From assembly GCA_934338065.1 (NCBI GenBank), contig CAKRGX010000006.1, positions 1-64,000 of the forward strand: DNA of 64,000 bases, written 5' to 3'. Shown here piece after piece: positions 5,410 to 15,289 of this stretch. Made by a program: the position numbers and the translations under genes. Positions within the stretch are counted from its first letter, which is position 1; each line of letters opens with the position of its first letter. The DNA is from an uncultured Eubacterium sp. (GTDB taxonomy: Bacteria; Bacillota; Clostridia; Lachnospirales; Lachnospiraceae). The notes under the pieces were generated by a model that was not told the DNA's origin, did not search any database, and saw only the letters and a program-made list of their open reading frames with translations.

Positions 5410-6942
5410 ATGGCAACAACAAAGATATGGGATGTGAAGGGATGGCTGGGAAAAGTAGTCATCTATATTGAAAACCCGGAGAAAACAGAAAATCCCGCCT
5501 TTTATCAGAAAGAAGGTCTGACAGAAACACAGGCACAGGGACTATCTGATGTGATTGAATACGCTGTCAATTCAGACAAAACAGAAAAGCAGTTTTATGT
5601 ATCGGCGGTCAACTGTTCCACTCTGACAGCAAGGGATGAAATGATGGCAGTCAAAAAACGTTACGGAAAAGAGGACGGTATCGTTGCTTTTCATGGCTAC
5701 CAGTCTTTTGCAGAAGGGGAAGTAACCCCGGACATGGCACATGAGATTGGTGTGCGTCTGGCAGAGGAACTTTGGGGCGAACGGTTTCAGGTTTTGGTTG
5801 CCACACATCTTGATAAAGCAAATCACATTCACAATCACTTTGTTCTAAACTCCGTCTCCTTTCTGGATGGCAAACGGTACAATGACTGTACCGCCACCTA
5901 TATGGAAATGAGGAAAGCATCCGACAGGCTGTGCAGGGAATACAATCTGTCTGTGATTAAAAATCCAAAGACGGGAAAAACAAAGCAGTATGGAGAGTAC
6001 CGGGCGGAGAAAGAGGGCAGATATACCTACCGCAGTCTGGTCAAAGCGGATATTGACAGGATAATCGCACAGGAAAAAACAGACAAACAGTTTTTCTATC
6101 TGCTGAAACAGGCAGGGTATGAAGTTAAACGGGGAAAGGATATTACTGTGCGTCCAAAGGATAAGCTGAGAGGTCTGAAACTGGAGCGTAACTTTGGAGA
6201 GGAATATTCCTACGAAAACATTTGCAGGCGTATCCTTGAAAATCCACATCCCGTACTGGAAACAAAGGAGAGGAGGGAACAACCAAAGAAACATTATAAA
6301 GTAACGGTAAAGAAAGGCAGGGCAAAAAAGATAGGAGGACTTCGGGGACTGTATTACCGTTACTGTTATGAACTTGGCATAAAGCCAAAGCGGAAGCTAT
6401 CACCGGCAAAGATGCACTTTTTATTGCAGGAGGATTTGACAAAACTGGACGAAATTGCAAAAGAAACAAGATTGCTTGGAACGTATCACATTGGTACAGA
6501 TTCCGAGCTTTTTTTATTTCAGGATAAAAGGAAACAGGAACTGGAGCAATTATCGGACAGGAGAAAAGAACTGCATAAAATAATCCGCACAAAAGCCGGG
6601 GAGGAATATGCCAAGAGCAAAAATATCATCAGTATCAATCCGGCAGAAGGGGTGAAAATGACCAAAACAGTAAAGAAAAAGAAGTACCGGGAACGGGAAA
6701 TTGATGTGACCAAGACCTTGAATGAGGAACAGGTGGAAAAATTCATAGAGGGGAGCAGAAACACGCCAATCTATTTGCATATTTTATTTGCGGTCATGAT
6801 GGGACTTCGGAGAGGAGAAATCAACGGACTAAAATACAGTGACGTGGATTACATCCACTGGAAACTTCATGTGCAGCGTCAGCTTGGCAAAAAGCCTAAT
6901 ACAGAAAAAGAGGATGTTCCGCTTAAGATGCTGACCAAATAG
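5410..6942 (+). CDS. MobA/VirD2-type relaxase fused in frame to a tyrosine integrase fragment
   Basis: The first roughly 395 residues are a relaxase: ATTKIWDVKGWLGKVVIYIE, a YVSAVNC strand, and the metal-binding histidines in VLVATHLDKANHIHNHFVLN. The C-terminal part of the usual relaxase is missing. From about residue 398 (around nucleotide 6600) the frame continues as the core-binding and first catalytic part of a tyrosine integrase: AKSKNIISINPAEGV, REREIDVTKTLNEEQV, then LFAVMMGLRRGEINGLKYSD with the first catalytic Arg. The frame ends at TAG 6940-6942, where integrase homology would continue. It is best read as a deletion product that joined two genes normally far apart. The relaxase nicking domain may still be functional; the integrase is not intact. 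ATG 5410 is preferred over an in-frame GTG at 5398. Confidence 0.8.
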   Translation: MATTKIWDVKGWLGKVVIYIENPEKTENPAFYQKEGLTETQAQGLSDVIEYAVNSDKTEKQFYVSAVNCSTLTARDEMMAVKKRYGKEDGIVAFHGYQSFAEGEVTPDMAHEIGVRLAEELWGERFQVLVATHLDKANHIHNHFVLNSVSFLDGKRYNDCTATYMEMRKASDRLCREYNLSVIKNPKTGKTKQYGEYRAEKEGRYTYRSLVKADIDRIIAQEKTDKQFFYLLKQAGYEVKRGKDITVRPKDKLRGLKLERNFGEEYSYENICRRILENPHPVLETKERREQPKKHYKVTVKKGRAKKIGGLRGLYYRYCYELGIKPKRKLSPAKMHFLLQEDLTKLDEIAKETRLLGTYHIGTDSELFLFQDKRKQELEQLSDRRKELHKIIRTKAGEEYAKSKNIISINPAEGVKMTKTVKKKKYREREIDVTKTLNEEQVEKFIEGSRNTPIYLHILFAVMMGLRRGEINGLKYSDVDYIHWKLHVQRQLGKKPNTEKEDVPLKMLTK

Positions 6943-6951
6943 GAGATAAAA

Positions 6952-7443
6952 TTGAAAACAAAGTCCAGTTACCGGGAATTGGATATACCGGATATCGTCT
7001 TTGAAGCCATACTGGAGCAGAGAAAGATATATGAGAAGAACCGCAGACGGAGAAAAAAAGAGTTCCGGGATTTGGATTATATCTGCTGTTCCTCTTATGG
7101 TAATCCGAGAAGTAAAAGTTTTCATTATTCCTATTATAAGAAGTTACTGGCAGAGCAGGGGTTGCCGGACATCCGGTTTCACGACCTACGAAGCACGTAT
7201 GCCACCATTTTGATGAAGAACCACTTTAACCTCAAGGGAATCTCCAATCTGTTAGGACATGCCAAAGAAATCATATCCGCAGATGTGTATGGGGATACAA
7301 AAGAAATCATAGCGGACTGTCTGGATGTATTGCAGCCGTTTATTGAGGAAGTGTTACCAGACACAAAGAAAAGCAAACACTATGACTTTTCAGATGTTAC
7401 GATAATGAATGATATAATCAGGCAACTGCTTCCGGTAGCATAA
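6952..7443 (+). pseudogene. Tyrosine integrase C-terminal catalytic domain, cut off by an in-frame stop
   Basis: This segment lies in the same frame as the relaxase-integrase fusion and is separated from it only by TAG 6940-6942 and three codons. It holds the rest of the catalytic domain: SSYRELDIPDIVFEAI, YICCSSYGNPRSKSF, the H-x-x-R motif in RFHDLRSTYATIL, the GH box in NLLGHAKEI, and the nucleophile Tyr in SADVYGDT. The first catalytic Arg is upstream of the stop. One base change (CAG to TAG) explains the interruption. There is a TTG at 6952 but no good ribosome site, so a separate active protein is unlikely. It ends 40 bp before a strong promoter and structured region. Confidence 0.8.
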
Positions 7444-7480
7444 AAAGTAAAAAAAGGCGAACAGGTGTTCAAAATTTTCG

Positions 7481-7509
7481 TTGCAATGCCAGTAGTGATA
7501 TGCTATAAT
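7481..7509 (+). promoter_or_regulatory. Near-consensus sigma-A promoter upstream of the structured region
   Basis: TTGCAA (7481-7486), a 17-nt spacer and TATAAT (7504-7509) predict a start at about 7516, the first base of a long stem. No open reading frame follows for 500 bp. It therefore probably drives a non-coding or leader RNA, possibly reading on into uvrB, since no terminator was seen between 7509 and 8012. Confidence 0.65.
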
Positions 7510-7514
7510 ATGCG

Positions 7515-7778
7515 TGAAGACAAAAGCGAAGCTTTTTCGAGGCTTTTGTCTTCACTATGGTATTGTAGATTTGAGCGATGAGAGACACATAGGGAATGAA
7601 TCAACCGTAGACGGAAAGATTTGTTCCCTATTTGTAACTGTTCAGAGCCAAGCAGATTTATCAAAAAAAGAGTGATGAATGCTTGCATTCAAGAGCACTT
7701 TTTTGTATAAATCTATTTGGCGGATACGCCTCACCGAGGAAACACAGAGTGTTTTCGAGGTTGGCTCTGAACAGTTAC
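7515..7778 (+). ncRNA. Strongly structured region, possible non-coding RNA or palindromic repeat element
   Basis: Three structural blocks follow the promoter. First, TGAAGACAAAAGC (7515-7527) pairs with GCTTTTGTCTTCA (7542-7554). Second, ATAGGGAA (7589-7596) pairs with TTCCCTAT (7624-7631), enclosing CCGT-AG-ACGG. Third, GTAACTGTTCAGAGCCAA (7634-7651) pairs perfectly with 7761-7778 and encloses three arms: a 61-nt hairpin (7654-7714) whose ends are AGATTTAT/ATAAATCT and whose tip is GAATGC-TT-GCATTC, GGCG-GATA-CGCC (7719-7730), and 7734-7760 with AAACAC-AGA-GTGTTT. The whole is a cloverleaf. I do not recognise a known RNA family. A MITE with 18-bp inverted ends is the main alternative for the third block. 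Confidence 0.5.
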
Positions 7779-7797
7779 CCGTATTTTAGACTACATA

Positions 7798-7985
7798 GTG
7801 TCGGGCAGTGTTATCTGGTGTTATTCAGTGCTAAAAACTGGATTTGTGACTTTTATTCGTGTCGAGAGAAAATTTCACCACATAGGCAACGAAAAGCATC
7901 ATTTTCGACACGAAATTTTTCCCGCCCGACACGAATTTTTGCCTTATAGACGACTTTTTCAAAATGCCAAAAAGTCACAAACTTT
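7798..7985 (+). promoter_or_regulatory. uvrB upstream leader with competing inverted repeats
   Basis: GTGTCGGGC (7798-7806) pairs with GCCCGACAC (7924-7932), and TTCGTGTCG (7856-7864) pairs with CGACACGAA (7906-7914, repeated at 7927-7935). TTTGTGACTTTT (7843-7854) can pair with AAAAGTCACAAA (7970-7981). The same downstream arm can instead form a local hairpin, GACTTTTT (7952-7959) with AAAAAGTC (7969-7976), close to the uvrB ribosome site at 7992. The pairings are mutually exclusive. No LexA-type box was recognised here. Confidence 0.4.
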
Positions 7986-8011
7986 TGCAAACAGGAGGTG
8001 TAAAATCCATC

Positions 8012-10000
8012 ATGGATCACTTTGTTTTACATTCCGAATACAAGCCCACCGGCGATCAGCCGGAAGCTATAGAAAACCTCGTACGAGGTTTTCAAGAGGG
8101 CAATCAGTTCCAGACGCTTTTGGGTGTCACCGGCTCCGGAAAGACCTTCACGATGGCGAATGTTATCGAGCAGCTGAACAAGCCCACACTGGTCATTGCC
8201 CACAACAAAACCCTGGCGGCTCAGTTGTATGGTGAGTTTAAGGAATTTTTCCCCGAAAATGCAGTAGAGTACTTTGTTTCCTATTATGATTATTATCAGC
8301 CAGAGGCGTACGTTCCTTCTACGGATACTTATATTGAGAAAGATTCGGCAATTAATGATGAGATAGATAAGCTTCGACATTCAGCTACGGCAGCTTTGAC
8401 AGAACGGCGTGATGTGATTATCATCGCCAGTGTGTCTTGTATATATGGATTGGGAAGCCCGATTGATTATCAGAATATGACGGTATCGCTGCGTCCTGGG
8501 ATGGAGAAAGACCGGGATGAAGTTATACACAAACTGATTGACATTCAATATACAAGAAACGATATGGATTTTCATCGTGGAACTTTTCGGGTGCGTGGAG
8601 ATGTTGTAGAAATTTTCCCGGCATCTGCTTCGGACCGCGCTATCCGTGTAGAGTTTTTTGGGGATGAGGTGGACCGGATTCAGGAGATAGATGTTCTGAC
8701 CGGAGCAGCACTGGCTGATCTGGGGCATATGGTTGTATTTCCAGCCTCGCATTATGTTGTTGCGCCGGATAAGATGGAACGGGCGATTCAGGGGATTGAG
8801 CAGGAGTTAAAACAGCGGGTGAAGGAGTTTAAAAGTGAAGACAAGTTGATCGAAGCACAGAGAATTTCAGAGAGGACACACTTTGACATAGAAATGTTAC
8901 GCGAAACGGGTTTTTGTTCCGGTATTGAGAATTATTCCATGCATTTGAATGGATTACAGCCGATGGAGACACCGATGACTTTATTGGATTACTTCCCAGA
9001 TGATTTTCTTATACTCGTGGATGAGTCGCATATTACTATTCCACAGGTGAGGGGGATGTATGCAGGCGACCAGTCGAGAAAAAGCACATTGGTTGATTTT
9101 GGATTTCGTTTGCCGTCGGCAAAAAGCAACCGTCCGTTAAACTTTCAAGAATTTGAGGGCCATATCAATCAGATGTTATTTGTATCAGCAACACCGTCTG
9201 ATTATGAAGCATCCCATGAATTACTGAGAACAGAACAGATTATAAGGCCGACAGGCTTATTGGATCCGGAGATTGATGTCCGGCCGGTTCAGGGGCAGGT
9301 AGATGATTTGCTGGGTGAGATACGTAAAGTAACAGATAAGAAAGGTAAAGTACTTGTAACTACACTGACGAAGCGTATGGCAGAGGATCTGACCAAATAT
9401 CTGAAAGAGGTTGGCGTGAGAGTGCGTTATCTTCACTCGGATATTGATACCCTTGAGCGGTCTGAGATTATTCGTGATATGCGCATGGATGTTTTTGATG
9501 TACTAGTTGGGATCAATCTTTTGCGAGAGGGACTTGATATCCCTGAGATACAGCTTGTGGCTATATTAGATGCGGATAAAGAAGGCTTTCTGCGATCAGA
9601 GACATCCCTGATCCAGACGATTGGGCGTGCGGCGAGAAATGCAGAGGGAAGAGTTATCATGTATGCGGATTCGGAGACGGATTCAATGAAAAAGGCGATT
9701 ACTGAGACAAATCGCCGCCGCCGCATTCAGCAAAAATATAATGAAGAGCATGGTATTACGCCACAGACAATTAAAAAAGCAGTGAGAGATCTGATTAGAA
9801 TTTCGAAAAAGGCAGAAACTGATATTACTGAGACTGCAAAAGATCCGGAATCTATGAGCCGTGAAGAATTAGAGATTGCTATCCGCAAGATTATGAAAAA
9901 GATGAATCAGGCGGCGGCAGAACTGAATTTTGAGGTGGCAGCACAGTTGAGGGATCAGATGTTGCTCTATAAAAAACATTTGCAGGAAATTGATGAATAA
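8012..10000 (+). CDS. uvrB: Excinuclease ABC subunit B
   Basis: UvrB is the damage-verifying helicase-like subunit of bacterial nucleotide excision repair. The 662-residue product has the normal length. Visible are Walker A GVTGSGKT (38-45), the beta-hairpin region [20 protein letters not shown] that grips DNA around the lesion, the DESH box in [13 protein letters not shown], helicase motifs VSATPSDYE and [14 protein letters not shown], the QTIGRAARN motif, and a C-terminal UVR domain ([17 protein letters not shown]) that contacts UvrC. ATG 8012 follows AGGAGGTG. An in-frame ATG at 7964 would add 16 unusual residues. uvrA follows after 15 bp, forming an operon. Confidence 0.97.
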   Translation: MDHFVLHSEYKPTGDQPEAIENLVRGFQEGNQFQTLLGVTGSGKTFTMANVIEQLNKPTLVIAHNKTLAAQLYGEFKEFFPENAVEYFVSYYDYYQPEAYVPSTDTYIEKDSAINDEIDKLRHSATAALTERRDVIIIASVSCIYGLGSPIDYQNMTVSLRPGMEKDRDEVIHKLIDIQYTRNDMDFHRGTFRVRGDVVEIFPASASDRAIRVEFFGDEVDRIQEIDVLTGAALADLGHMVVFPASHYVVAPDKMERAIQGIEQELKQRVKEFKSEDKLIEAQRISERTHFDIEMLRETGFCSGIENYSMHLNGLQPMETPMTLLDYFPDDFLILVDESHITIPQVRGMYAGDQSRKSTLVDFGFRLPSAKSNRPLNFQEFEGHINQMLFVSATPSDYEASHELLRTEQIIRPTGLLDPEIDVRPVQGQVDDLLGEIRKVTDKKGKVLVTTLTKRMAEDLTKYLKEVGVRVRYLHSDIDTLERSEIIRDMRMDVFDVLVGINLLREGLDIPEIQLVAILDADKEGFLRSETSLIQTIGRAARNAEGRVIMYADSETDSMKKAITETNRRRRIQQKYNEEHGITPQTIKKAVRDLIRISKKAETDITETAKDPESMSREELEIAIRKIMKKMNQAAAELNFEVAAQLRDQMLLYKKHLQEIDE

Positions 10001-10015
10001 AGGAAGGAAACCACA

Positions 10016-12862
10016 ATGAAAGAAAATTTTGATAAGAAGCGGATGATCCGGATTCGTGGTGCCAAAGAACATAATCTAAAGAATATAAGTTTGGACATCC
10101 CCAGAGATAAATTTGTTGTATTGACCGGATTAAGCGGATCGGGAAAATCTTCACTGGCATTTGATACAATCTATGCAGAGGGGCAGAGACGATATATGGA
10201 ATCATTATCTTCTTATGCCCGGCAATTCCTTGGACAGATGGAAAAGCCGGATGTGGAAAGTCTGGAAGGATTGCCACCGGCAATTTCTATTGACCAGAAG
10301 TCCACGAATAAAAATCCACGCTCCACGGTCGGAACAGTTACGGAGATTTATGATTATTACCGGTTGCTTTATGCAAGAGTTGGAATTCCTCATTGTCCAA
10401 AGTGTGGAAAGGAAATAAAAAAGCAGACGGTTGACCAAATGGTGGACGAGATAATGAAACTGCCGGAGAAAACGAAGATCCGTCTGCTGGCACCGGTTGT
10501 CCGGGGGAGAAAGGGAGAACATGTCAAAGTATTTGACAAAGCAAAAAAAAGCGGATATGTCCGTGTTGTTGTAGATGGCAACCAATATGATCTTAGTGAA
10601 GAGATTAAATTGGACAAGAATAAAAAGCATACGATTGAGATTGTTGTGGACCGTCTTGTTGTTCGTGAGGGAATAGAAAAACGTATGACGGATTCGATTG
10701 AAAATGTGTTAAAACTTGCGGATGGTCTGATGATCGTAGATGTGATAGATGGTGAAGCAATGAATTTCAGCCAGAGTTTTTCCTGTCCTGATTGCGGAGT
10801 TAGTATCGACGAGGTTGAGCCGAGAAACTTTTCGTTTAATAATCCATTTGGCGCATGCCCGGTCTGTCATGGAATAGGATATAAGATGGAGTTTGACGAA
10901 GATCTGGTTATTCCGGATAAAACAATATCGATTGATGAGGGAGCAATTGTGGCACATGGCTGGCAGTCAGTTGTCAAAGAGGGAAGTTACAGCCGGAGTA
11001 TTCTGGAAGCTATGGCAGATTATTATGGTTTTCGTCTGGACACACCTTATGGGGAATATCCACAGGATGTTCGTGACCTTATCTGGTTAGGGACAGGAGG
11101 GCAGCGTGTCGAGGTGCATTACGTAGGTCAGCATGGCAAAGGAGTGTATCATATCGCTTTTGAAGGAATTCTGGGAAATTTAAAAAAACGTTATCGTGAA
11201 ACCGGATCTGAAGTGTCCAGGCAGGAATATGAATCATATATGCGCATCACACCATGTCAGGAGTGCGGCGGACAGCGTTTAAAGAAAGAATCACTGGCTG
11301 TAACTGTGGCAGATAAGAACATTTGGGAAATCTGTAACATGTCTATCATTGATCTGAAAAATTTCATGGATCATATGGAGTTATCGGAGCGTCAGCAGCA
11401 GATTGGACGATTGGTGTTAAAGGAAATAAGGGCCCGTCTGGGTTTTCTGGTCGATGTCGGGCTGGATTATCTGAGTCTTGCCAGGGCAACGGCTAGTCTG
11501 TCTGGTGGAGAAGCGCAGCGGATTCGTCTTGCAACACAGATTGGTTCAGGTCTGGTAGGGGTGGCGTATATATTGGATGAGCCAAGTATTGGTCTGCATC
11601 AACGAGATAATGATAAGTTAATTGCTACCTTGAAAAAATTACGAGATCTGGGAAATACGCTTATTGTGGTAGAGCATGATGAGGATACGATGCGGGAAGC
11701 GGATTATGTTGTTGATATAGGTCCGGGTGCCGGCAAAAATGGCGGAGAGGTCGTAGCTGCCGGAACGGCAGAGGAAATCATGAAGATTTCGGAATCCATT
11801 ACGGGTCAGTACCTTAGCAAGAAGATTGAGATACCGATTCCCTCCAGACGAAGAAAACCAACGGGCTATCTTGTTGTGAAAGGTGCAGAAGAGAATAACC
11901 TTAAGAAAATAAATGTGAAGATTCCACTCGGAATATTGACCTGTATTACGGGGGTATCCGGATCAGGAAAAAGTTCACTGGTAAATGAAATCTTATGCAA
12001 AAGTCTGATGAAAACTTTAAACCGTGCACGTTGTATTCCAGGCAGACACGCATCGATAGAGGGGATGGATCAGTTAGATAAAGTGATCAATATCGATCAG
12101 TCACCGATTGGGCGTACTCCCCGTTCAAATCCTGCTACCTATACGGGGGTTTTTGATATGATCCGTGATCTGTTTGCTGCTACTCCGGATGCAAAAGCAA
12201 AAGGTTACAAAAAGGGACGGTTCAGCTTCAATGTAAAGGGAGGTCGATGCGAAGCATGCTCGGGTGATGGAATATTAAAAATTGAAATGAACTTTTTACC
12301 GGATATTTATGTTCCATGTGAGGTTTGTGATGGAAAACGCTATAACAGAGAAACGTTAGATGTTAAGTATAAAGGGAAAAGTATCTTTGATGTGTTGGAT
12401 ATGACGGTGGAAGAGGCTTTGGATTTCTTTAAAAATATTCCAAGTATACATCGCAAGATTCAGACTCTTTATGATGTGGGATTATCCTATGTCAAATTGG
12501 GACAGCCATCAACAACGCTATCTGGTGGAGAAGCGCAGCGGATTAAATTGGCAACAGAACTTAGCAAACGTAGTACAGGAAAGACGATATATATTCTGGA
12601 TGAACCAACGACAGGACTGCATTTTGCAGATGTTCACAAGCTGATTGAGATTTTGCAGCGTCTGACAGAAGGTGGAAATTCTGTTGTTGTGATCGAACAT
12701 AATCTCGATGTGATCAAGACAGCAGATTATATTATTGATATGGGGCCGGAAGGCGGCGACAAAGGAGGAACCGTCGTTGTACAGGGTACTCCCGAACAGG
12801 TTGCGAGATGTGAAAAGTCATATACCGGCTGCTATATGAAAAAAATTTTAGAAGAGGGGTAG
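10016..12862 (+). CDS. uvrA: Excinuclease ABC subunit A
   Basis: UvrA is the DNA-damage sensor that loads UvrB. The 948-residue product matches the family in length. It has two ABC ATPase modules: Walker [10 protein letters not shown] near the N-terminus and GVSGSGKSS in the second half, two LSGGEAQRI signatures, and two Walker B/D-loops ([14 protein letters not shown] and [14 protein letters not shown]). The zinc-finger cysteines are visible as [21 protein letters not shown] and [36 protein letters not shown] is the conserved UvrB-binding segment. The downstream yfbR-like gene starts 3 bp after the stop. Confidence 0.97.
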   Translation: MKENFDKKRMIRIRGAKEHNLKNISLDIPRDKFVVLTGLSGSGKSSLAFDTIYAEGQRRYMESLSSYARQFLGQMEKPDVESLEGLPPAISIDQKSTNKNPRSTVGTVTEIYDYYRLLYARVGIPHCPKCGKEIKKQTVDQMVDEIMKLPEKTKIRLLAPVVRGRKGEHVKVFDKAKKSGYVRVVVDGNQYDLSEEIKLDKNKKHTIEIVVDRLVVREGIEKRMTDSIENVLKLADGLMIVDVIDGEAMNFSQSFSCPDCGVSIDEVEPRNFSFNNPFGACPVCHGIGYKMEFDEDLVIPDKTISIDEGAIVAHGWQSVVKEGSYSRSILEAMADYYGFRLDTPYGEYPQDVRDLIWLGTGGQRVEVHYVGQHGKGVYHIAFEGILGNLKKRYRETGSEVSRQEYESYMRITPCQECGGQRLKKESLAVTVADKNIWEICNMSIIDLKNFMDHMELSERQQQIGRLVLKEIRARLGFLVDVGLDYLSLARATASLSGGEAQRIRLATQIGSGLVGVAYILDEPSIGLHQRDNDKLIATLKKLRDLGNTLIVVEHDEDTMREADYVVDIGPGAGKNGGEVVAAGTAEEIMKISESITGQYLSKKIEIPIPSRRRKPTGYLVVKGAEENNLKKINVKIPLGILTCITGVSGSGKSSLVNEILCKSLMKTLNRARCIPGRHASIEGMDQLDKVINIDQSPIGRTPRSNPATYTGVFDMIRDLFAATPDAKAKGYKKGRFSFNVKGGRCEACSGDGILKIEMNFLPDIYVPCEVCDGKRYNRETLDVKYKGKSIFDVLDMTVEEALDFFKNIPSIHRKIQTLYDVGLSYVKLGQPSTTLSGGEAQRIKLATELSKRSTGKTIYILDEPTTGLHFADVHKLIEILQRLTEGGNSVVVIEHNLDVIKTADYIIDMGPEGGDKGGTVVVQGTPEQVARCEKSYTGCYMKKILEEG

Positions 12863-12865
12863 CGT

Positions 12866-13447
12866 ATGTATTCTTTTTTTGCCATGATGGCACGTATGAA
12901 ATATATAGAGCGGTGGGCCTTGATGAGAAGTGCGAGCAGGGAAAATATCTGTGAACATTCATTAGAAGTTGCTATGCTGGCTCATGCACTGGCAATTATA
13001 TCCAACGAAAAATGTGGGAATAAGCTGGATGTCAATCAAGTTGCTATGATGGGGTTGTATCATGATGCTAATGAGATTATAACAGGAGATATGCCTACAC
13101 CAGTAAAGTATTTTGATGAAGATATTAAAGAAGCTTATAAGCGGGTGGAAGATATGGCGAGCTGGACTATGTTAAATAAACTGCCGGATTATATGAAGCA
13201 GTATTATGAACCACTTATGCTTCCAAAAGAGGGGGCAGAATATGAATGGAAACTTGTCAAAGCAGCAGATAAGTTGTCAGCCCTTATAAAATGTCAAGAA
13301 GAATTGAGAGCCGGTAATCCGGAATTTCGGACAGCAGAACAAACAATTCTGCAGACATTGAAAAAAATGTCAATGAAAGAGATTGAGATTTTTATGTTGG
13401 ATTTTTTACCAGCGTATGATCGAACATTAGATGAATTGCAGAAATAA
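12866..13447 (+). CDS. yfbR: HD-domain 5'-deoxynucleotidase, YfbR type
   Basis: This 193-residue HD-domain phosphohydrolase resembles YfbR, which removes phosphate from deoxynucleoside 5'-monophosphates. Motifs in order: RWALMRSASRENICEHSLEV (substrate-binding R and first metal His), GLYHDANEIITGDMPTPVK (the HD dyad followed by the catalytic E), and KAADKLSALIKC (last metal Asp). The gene starts 3 bp after uvrA and probably shares its transcript. Nucleotide-pool cleaning alongside excision repair is a plausible link but not shown by the sequence. Confidence 0.88.
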   Translation: MYSFFAMMARMKYIERWALMRSASRENICEHSLEVAMLAHALAIISNEKCGNKLDVNQVAMMGLYHDANEIITGDMPTPVKYFDEDIKEAYKRVEDMASWTMLNKLPDYMKQYYEPLMLPKEGAEYEWKLVKAADKLSALIKCQEELRAGNPEFRTAEQTILQTLKKMSMKEIEIFMLDFLPAYDRTLDELQK

Positions 13448-13551
13448 ATATTTTTCCTTCAAAATCACACATTTTACACAAACTCAACACAGTGAAATCA
13501 TTGTTATACAATACAATAAAGAAAAATTAATTATGTTGAGGGAGGCAGAAC

Positions 13552-14067
13552 ATGAAGAATTATAGTGATAATAAGTTTCGAAAGATCTGTGCCGGGCTGG
13601 TTTTATGTATGTCTTTGGCAAGCCTGACTGGCTGCAGCAACCATGAAGAAAATGCAGACAGTCTGGTCATGGGACGTGTGACATCCATTTCCGGAAGTAA
13701 GATTGTTATGGAAGTTTTTGATAAGGGGAAAATGCAGAAACCGGACGGAAAGGCACCAGGCGCTGTGAGTGGCAGTGCCAGGCAGCCAGGAAAGCCGGAT
13801 GCCGGGAAACCAGAAGGAACACCTTCATCGGATGCTGCAAAACCAGAGGGGACACCGCCTTCGGACATAAAAAAATTGAAGGGTGACACCAAGACATTTG
13901 AACTTAATGATGAGACAAAAGTATATAAGCAATCTGGCAATGAGAAAGTAGAGATTGCCATAGCGGACGTTGATCCTGGTTCTATAGTATTTGTCAGTAC
14001 GGAACACAATGTTGTCACAAGTGTAGTGATACAGGAAAAACATCAGGAACTGCAGGAACAATCATAA
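13552..14067 (+). CDS. Putative lipoprotein with Pro/Gly-rich linker
   Basis: This 171-residue protein has a lipoprotein signal peptide: a basic N-terminus, the hydrophobic stretch ICAGLVLCMSLASLTGC and lipobox LTGC (Cys 28). A low-complexity linker follows with repeats of the type KPEGTPxSD and GKPDAGKP (about residues 65-110). The C-terminal 55 residues form a small beta-rich domain: KTFELNDETKVYKQ, then EIAIADVDPGSIVFV and NVVTSVVI. That pattern resembles small secreted domains seen in Clostridia. GGGAGG precedes the ATG. It is convergent with the next gene, and the two share a terminator. Function unknown. Confidence 0.75.
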   Translation: MKNYSDNKFRKICAGLVLCMSLASLTGCSNHEENADSLVMGRVTSISGSKIVMEVFDKGKMQKPDGKAPGAVSGSARQPGKPDAGKPEGTPSSDAAKPEGTPPSDIKKLKGDTKTFELNDETKVYKQSGNEKVEIAIADVDPGSIVFVSTEHNVVTSVVIQEKHQELQEQS

Positions 14068-14105
14068 AAAACAGGCCATCAGGCTGTATCCGGTATGATT
14101 TTTTT
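14060..14105. terminator. Terminator between two convergent lipoprotein genes
   Basis: AATCATA (14060-14066) pairs with TATGATT (14094-14100) around an inner stem ACAGGCC-ATCA-GGCTGT, followed by a T-run to 14105. It overlaps the stop codons of both flanking genes. Confidence 0.55.
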
Positions 14106-15083
14106 GAGAGATACCTTTTGATGTTTGTTTTTGTATCCAAGGTATAAGGAGTGATCACGAGCTGCCTGAAAATAAAAGATATCAGGATCATCAGGCAGTG
14201 GCAGATCATGGGAATTTAGTTCCTTTACTAAATTTAACTCTGTGCAGGTTCCATGATAGATTCCATTGGGGGAAAGAAGATAGAGTTCATTTTGATAGTG
14301 TGTAATAAAATAATCAAAAGCACTCTGTCCGTTCCCACCAAGCGGAAAAGAATGAGAGAGTTCACCGGTCCTTGCGTCATAGTTTTGCAGGGAGACCTCC
14401 TGGTTTTTTCTCTTCCGGATTGTTAGGTAATTCATATCATAAAACAGATTGTGATGGCTTGTACCAATCAGGTTGCTGGCTCCCAGTGCCTGCTTTTCTG
14501 CTATGTTATATATTTTTGCAGAACCATATCGGTAAGTTACAGCCAGTGCTGTACCGCAACATTGTAAATCGGTAATTTCATTTATGTGTTTCTTTTTTTT
14601 CTTATTAAAATTCAGCATACTGCTTTCAAGTCCGATCAGGGAAAGAGAATGAATGGATTTATCTCCACGCAGCCGGACAATATCTTGTTTGAGTAATTCC
14701 CCTTTTTTATAGGTTTTTAGACAGGCAAAAAGCATGCCGGTTGTGTTATATGAGAAGTTCTCAAGTTTTTGATTTTTCTTTGTTTTCCATGTTGCTACAC
14801 GGTTTGTCCAACCCTTTTCACCCTGATAGACATTAAGTTCATAAGTGCTTTTCCTTTTTTTTACTGAGTAAAGAGAGTTGTTCATCGGATTGTAGAGGAA
14901 AACATCATTTTGATGCCCTTTCAGGGAGATATCCGTATTGGCATAGGCAGGAGTGGAAGAAAGAGAAGATTTTTTGTTTGAGGATGTTTCCTGAGAACGA
15001 CATCCCACAAAGAGGAACATAGTGATAAACAGATAGATAAATCCTGAGAATATTATGTAATTAGTATGCAAATATGATTTCAT
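14079..15083 (-). CDS. Putative lipoprotein, propeller-like extracellular protein
   Basis: This 334-residue minus-strand protein begins MKSYLHTNYIIFSGFIYLFI and carries a lipobox FVGC at about residues 25-28, so it should be membrane-anchored outside the cell. The mature part has repeated short beta patterns: NDVFLYNPMNNSLYSVKKR, GTALAVTYRYGSAKIYNIA, NELYLLSPNGIYHG and HSLYLGYKNKH. These suggest a beta-propeller, although no family motif is recognised. The start is supported by AGGAGG on the minus strand just upstream. It is convergent with the lipoprotein at 13552. Function unknown. Confidence 0.7.
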   Translation of the reverse strand: MKSYLHTNYIIFSGFIYLFITMFLFVGCRSQETSSNKKSSLSSTPAYANTDISLKGHQNDVFLYNPMNNSLYSVKKRKSTYELNVYQGEKGWTNRVATWKTKKNQKLENFSYNTTGMLFACLKTYKKGELLKQDIVRLRGDKSIHSLSLIGLESSMLNFNKKKKKHINEITDLQCCGTALAVTYRYGSAKIYNIAEKQALGASNLIGTSHHNLFYDMNYLTIRKRKNQEVSLQNYDARTGELSHSFPLGGNGQSAFDYFITHYQNELYLLSPNGIYHGTCTELNLVKELNSHDLPLPDDPDIFYFQAARDHSLYLGYKNKHQKVSLKKIIPDTA

Positions 15084-15224
15084 AGCAGCCTCCTGTTTTT
15101 AAACATAGAATACACATTATTCATAGCTATTGTATGCGTGTATGCAAAAAAATATGACTAGAAGTGTTTTCATAGTTATGTATTTATGGTAAAATGTTAT
15201 ATAATACTGCAGGAGGAATGTGAA

Positions 15225-15272
15225 ATGAGATATCGGATTGAAGGAACACTATTTATACCAACATTAAATTAG
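15225..15272 (+). CDS. Possible 15-residue leader peptide
   Basis: AGGAGG lies 8 nt before ATG 15225, and the frame reads MRYRIEGTLFIPTLN before TAG 15270-15272. It ends 17 nt before the next gene. The excellent ribosome site is the only support. It could be a short translated leader coupled to the membrane protein at 15290, or a chance frame. Confidence 0.25.
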   Translation: MRYRIEGTLFIPTLN

Positions 15273-15289
15273 TAGAAAGGCAGTTGTTT

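Noticed and set aside
7964..8011. N-terminal extension of UvrB from ATG 7964
   Set aside because: The added residues match no UvrB feature and the AGGAGGTG site at 7992 serves ATG 8012.
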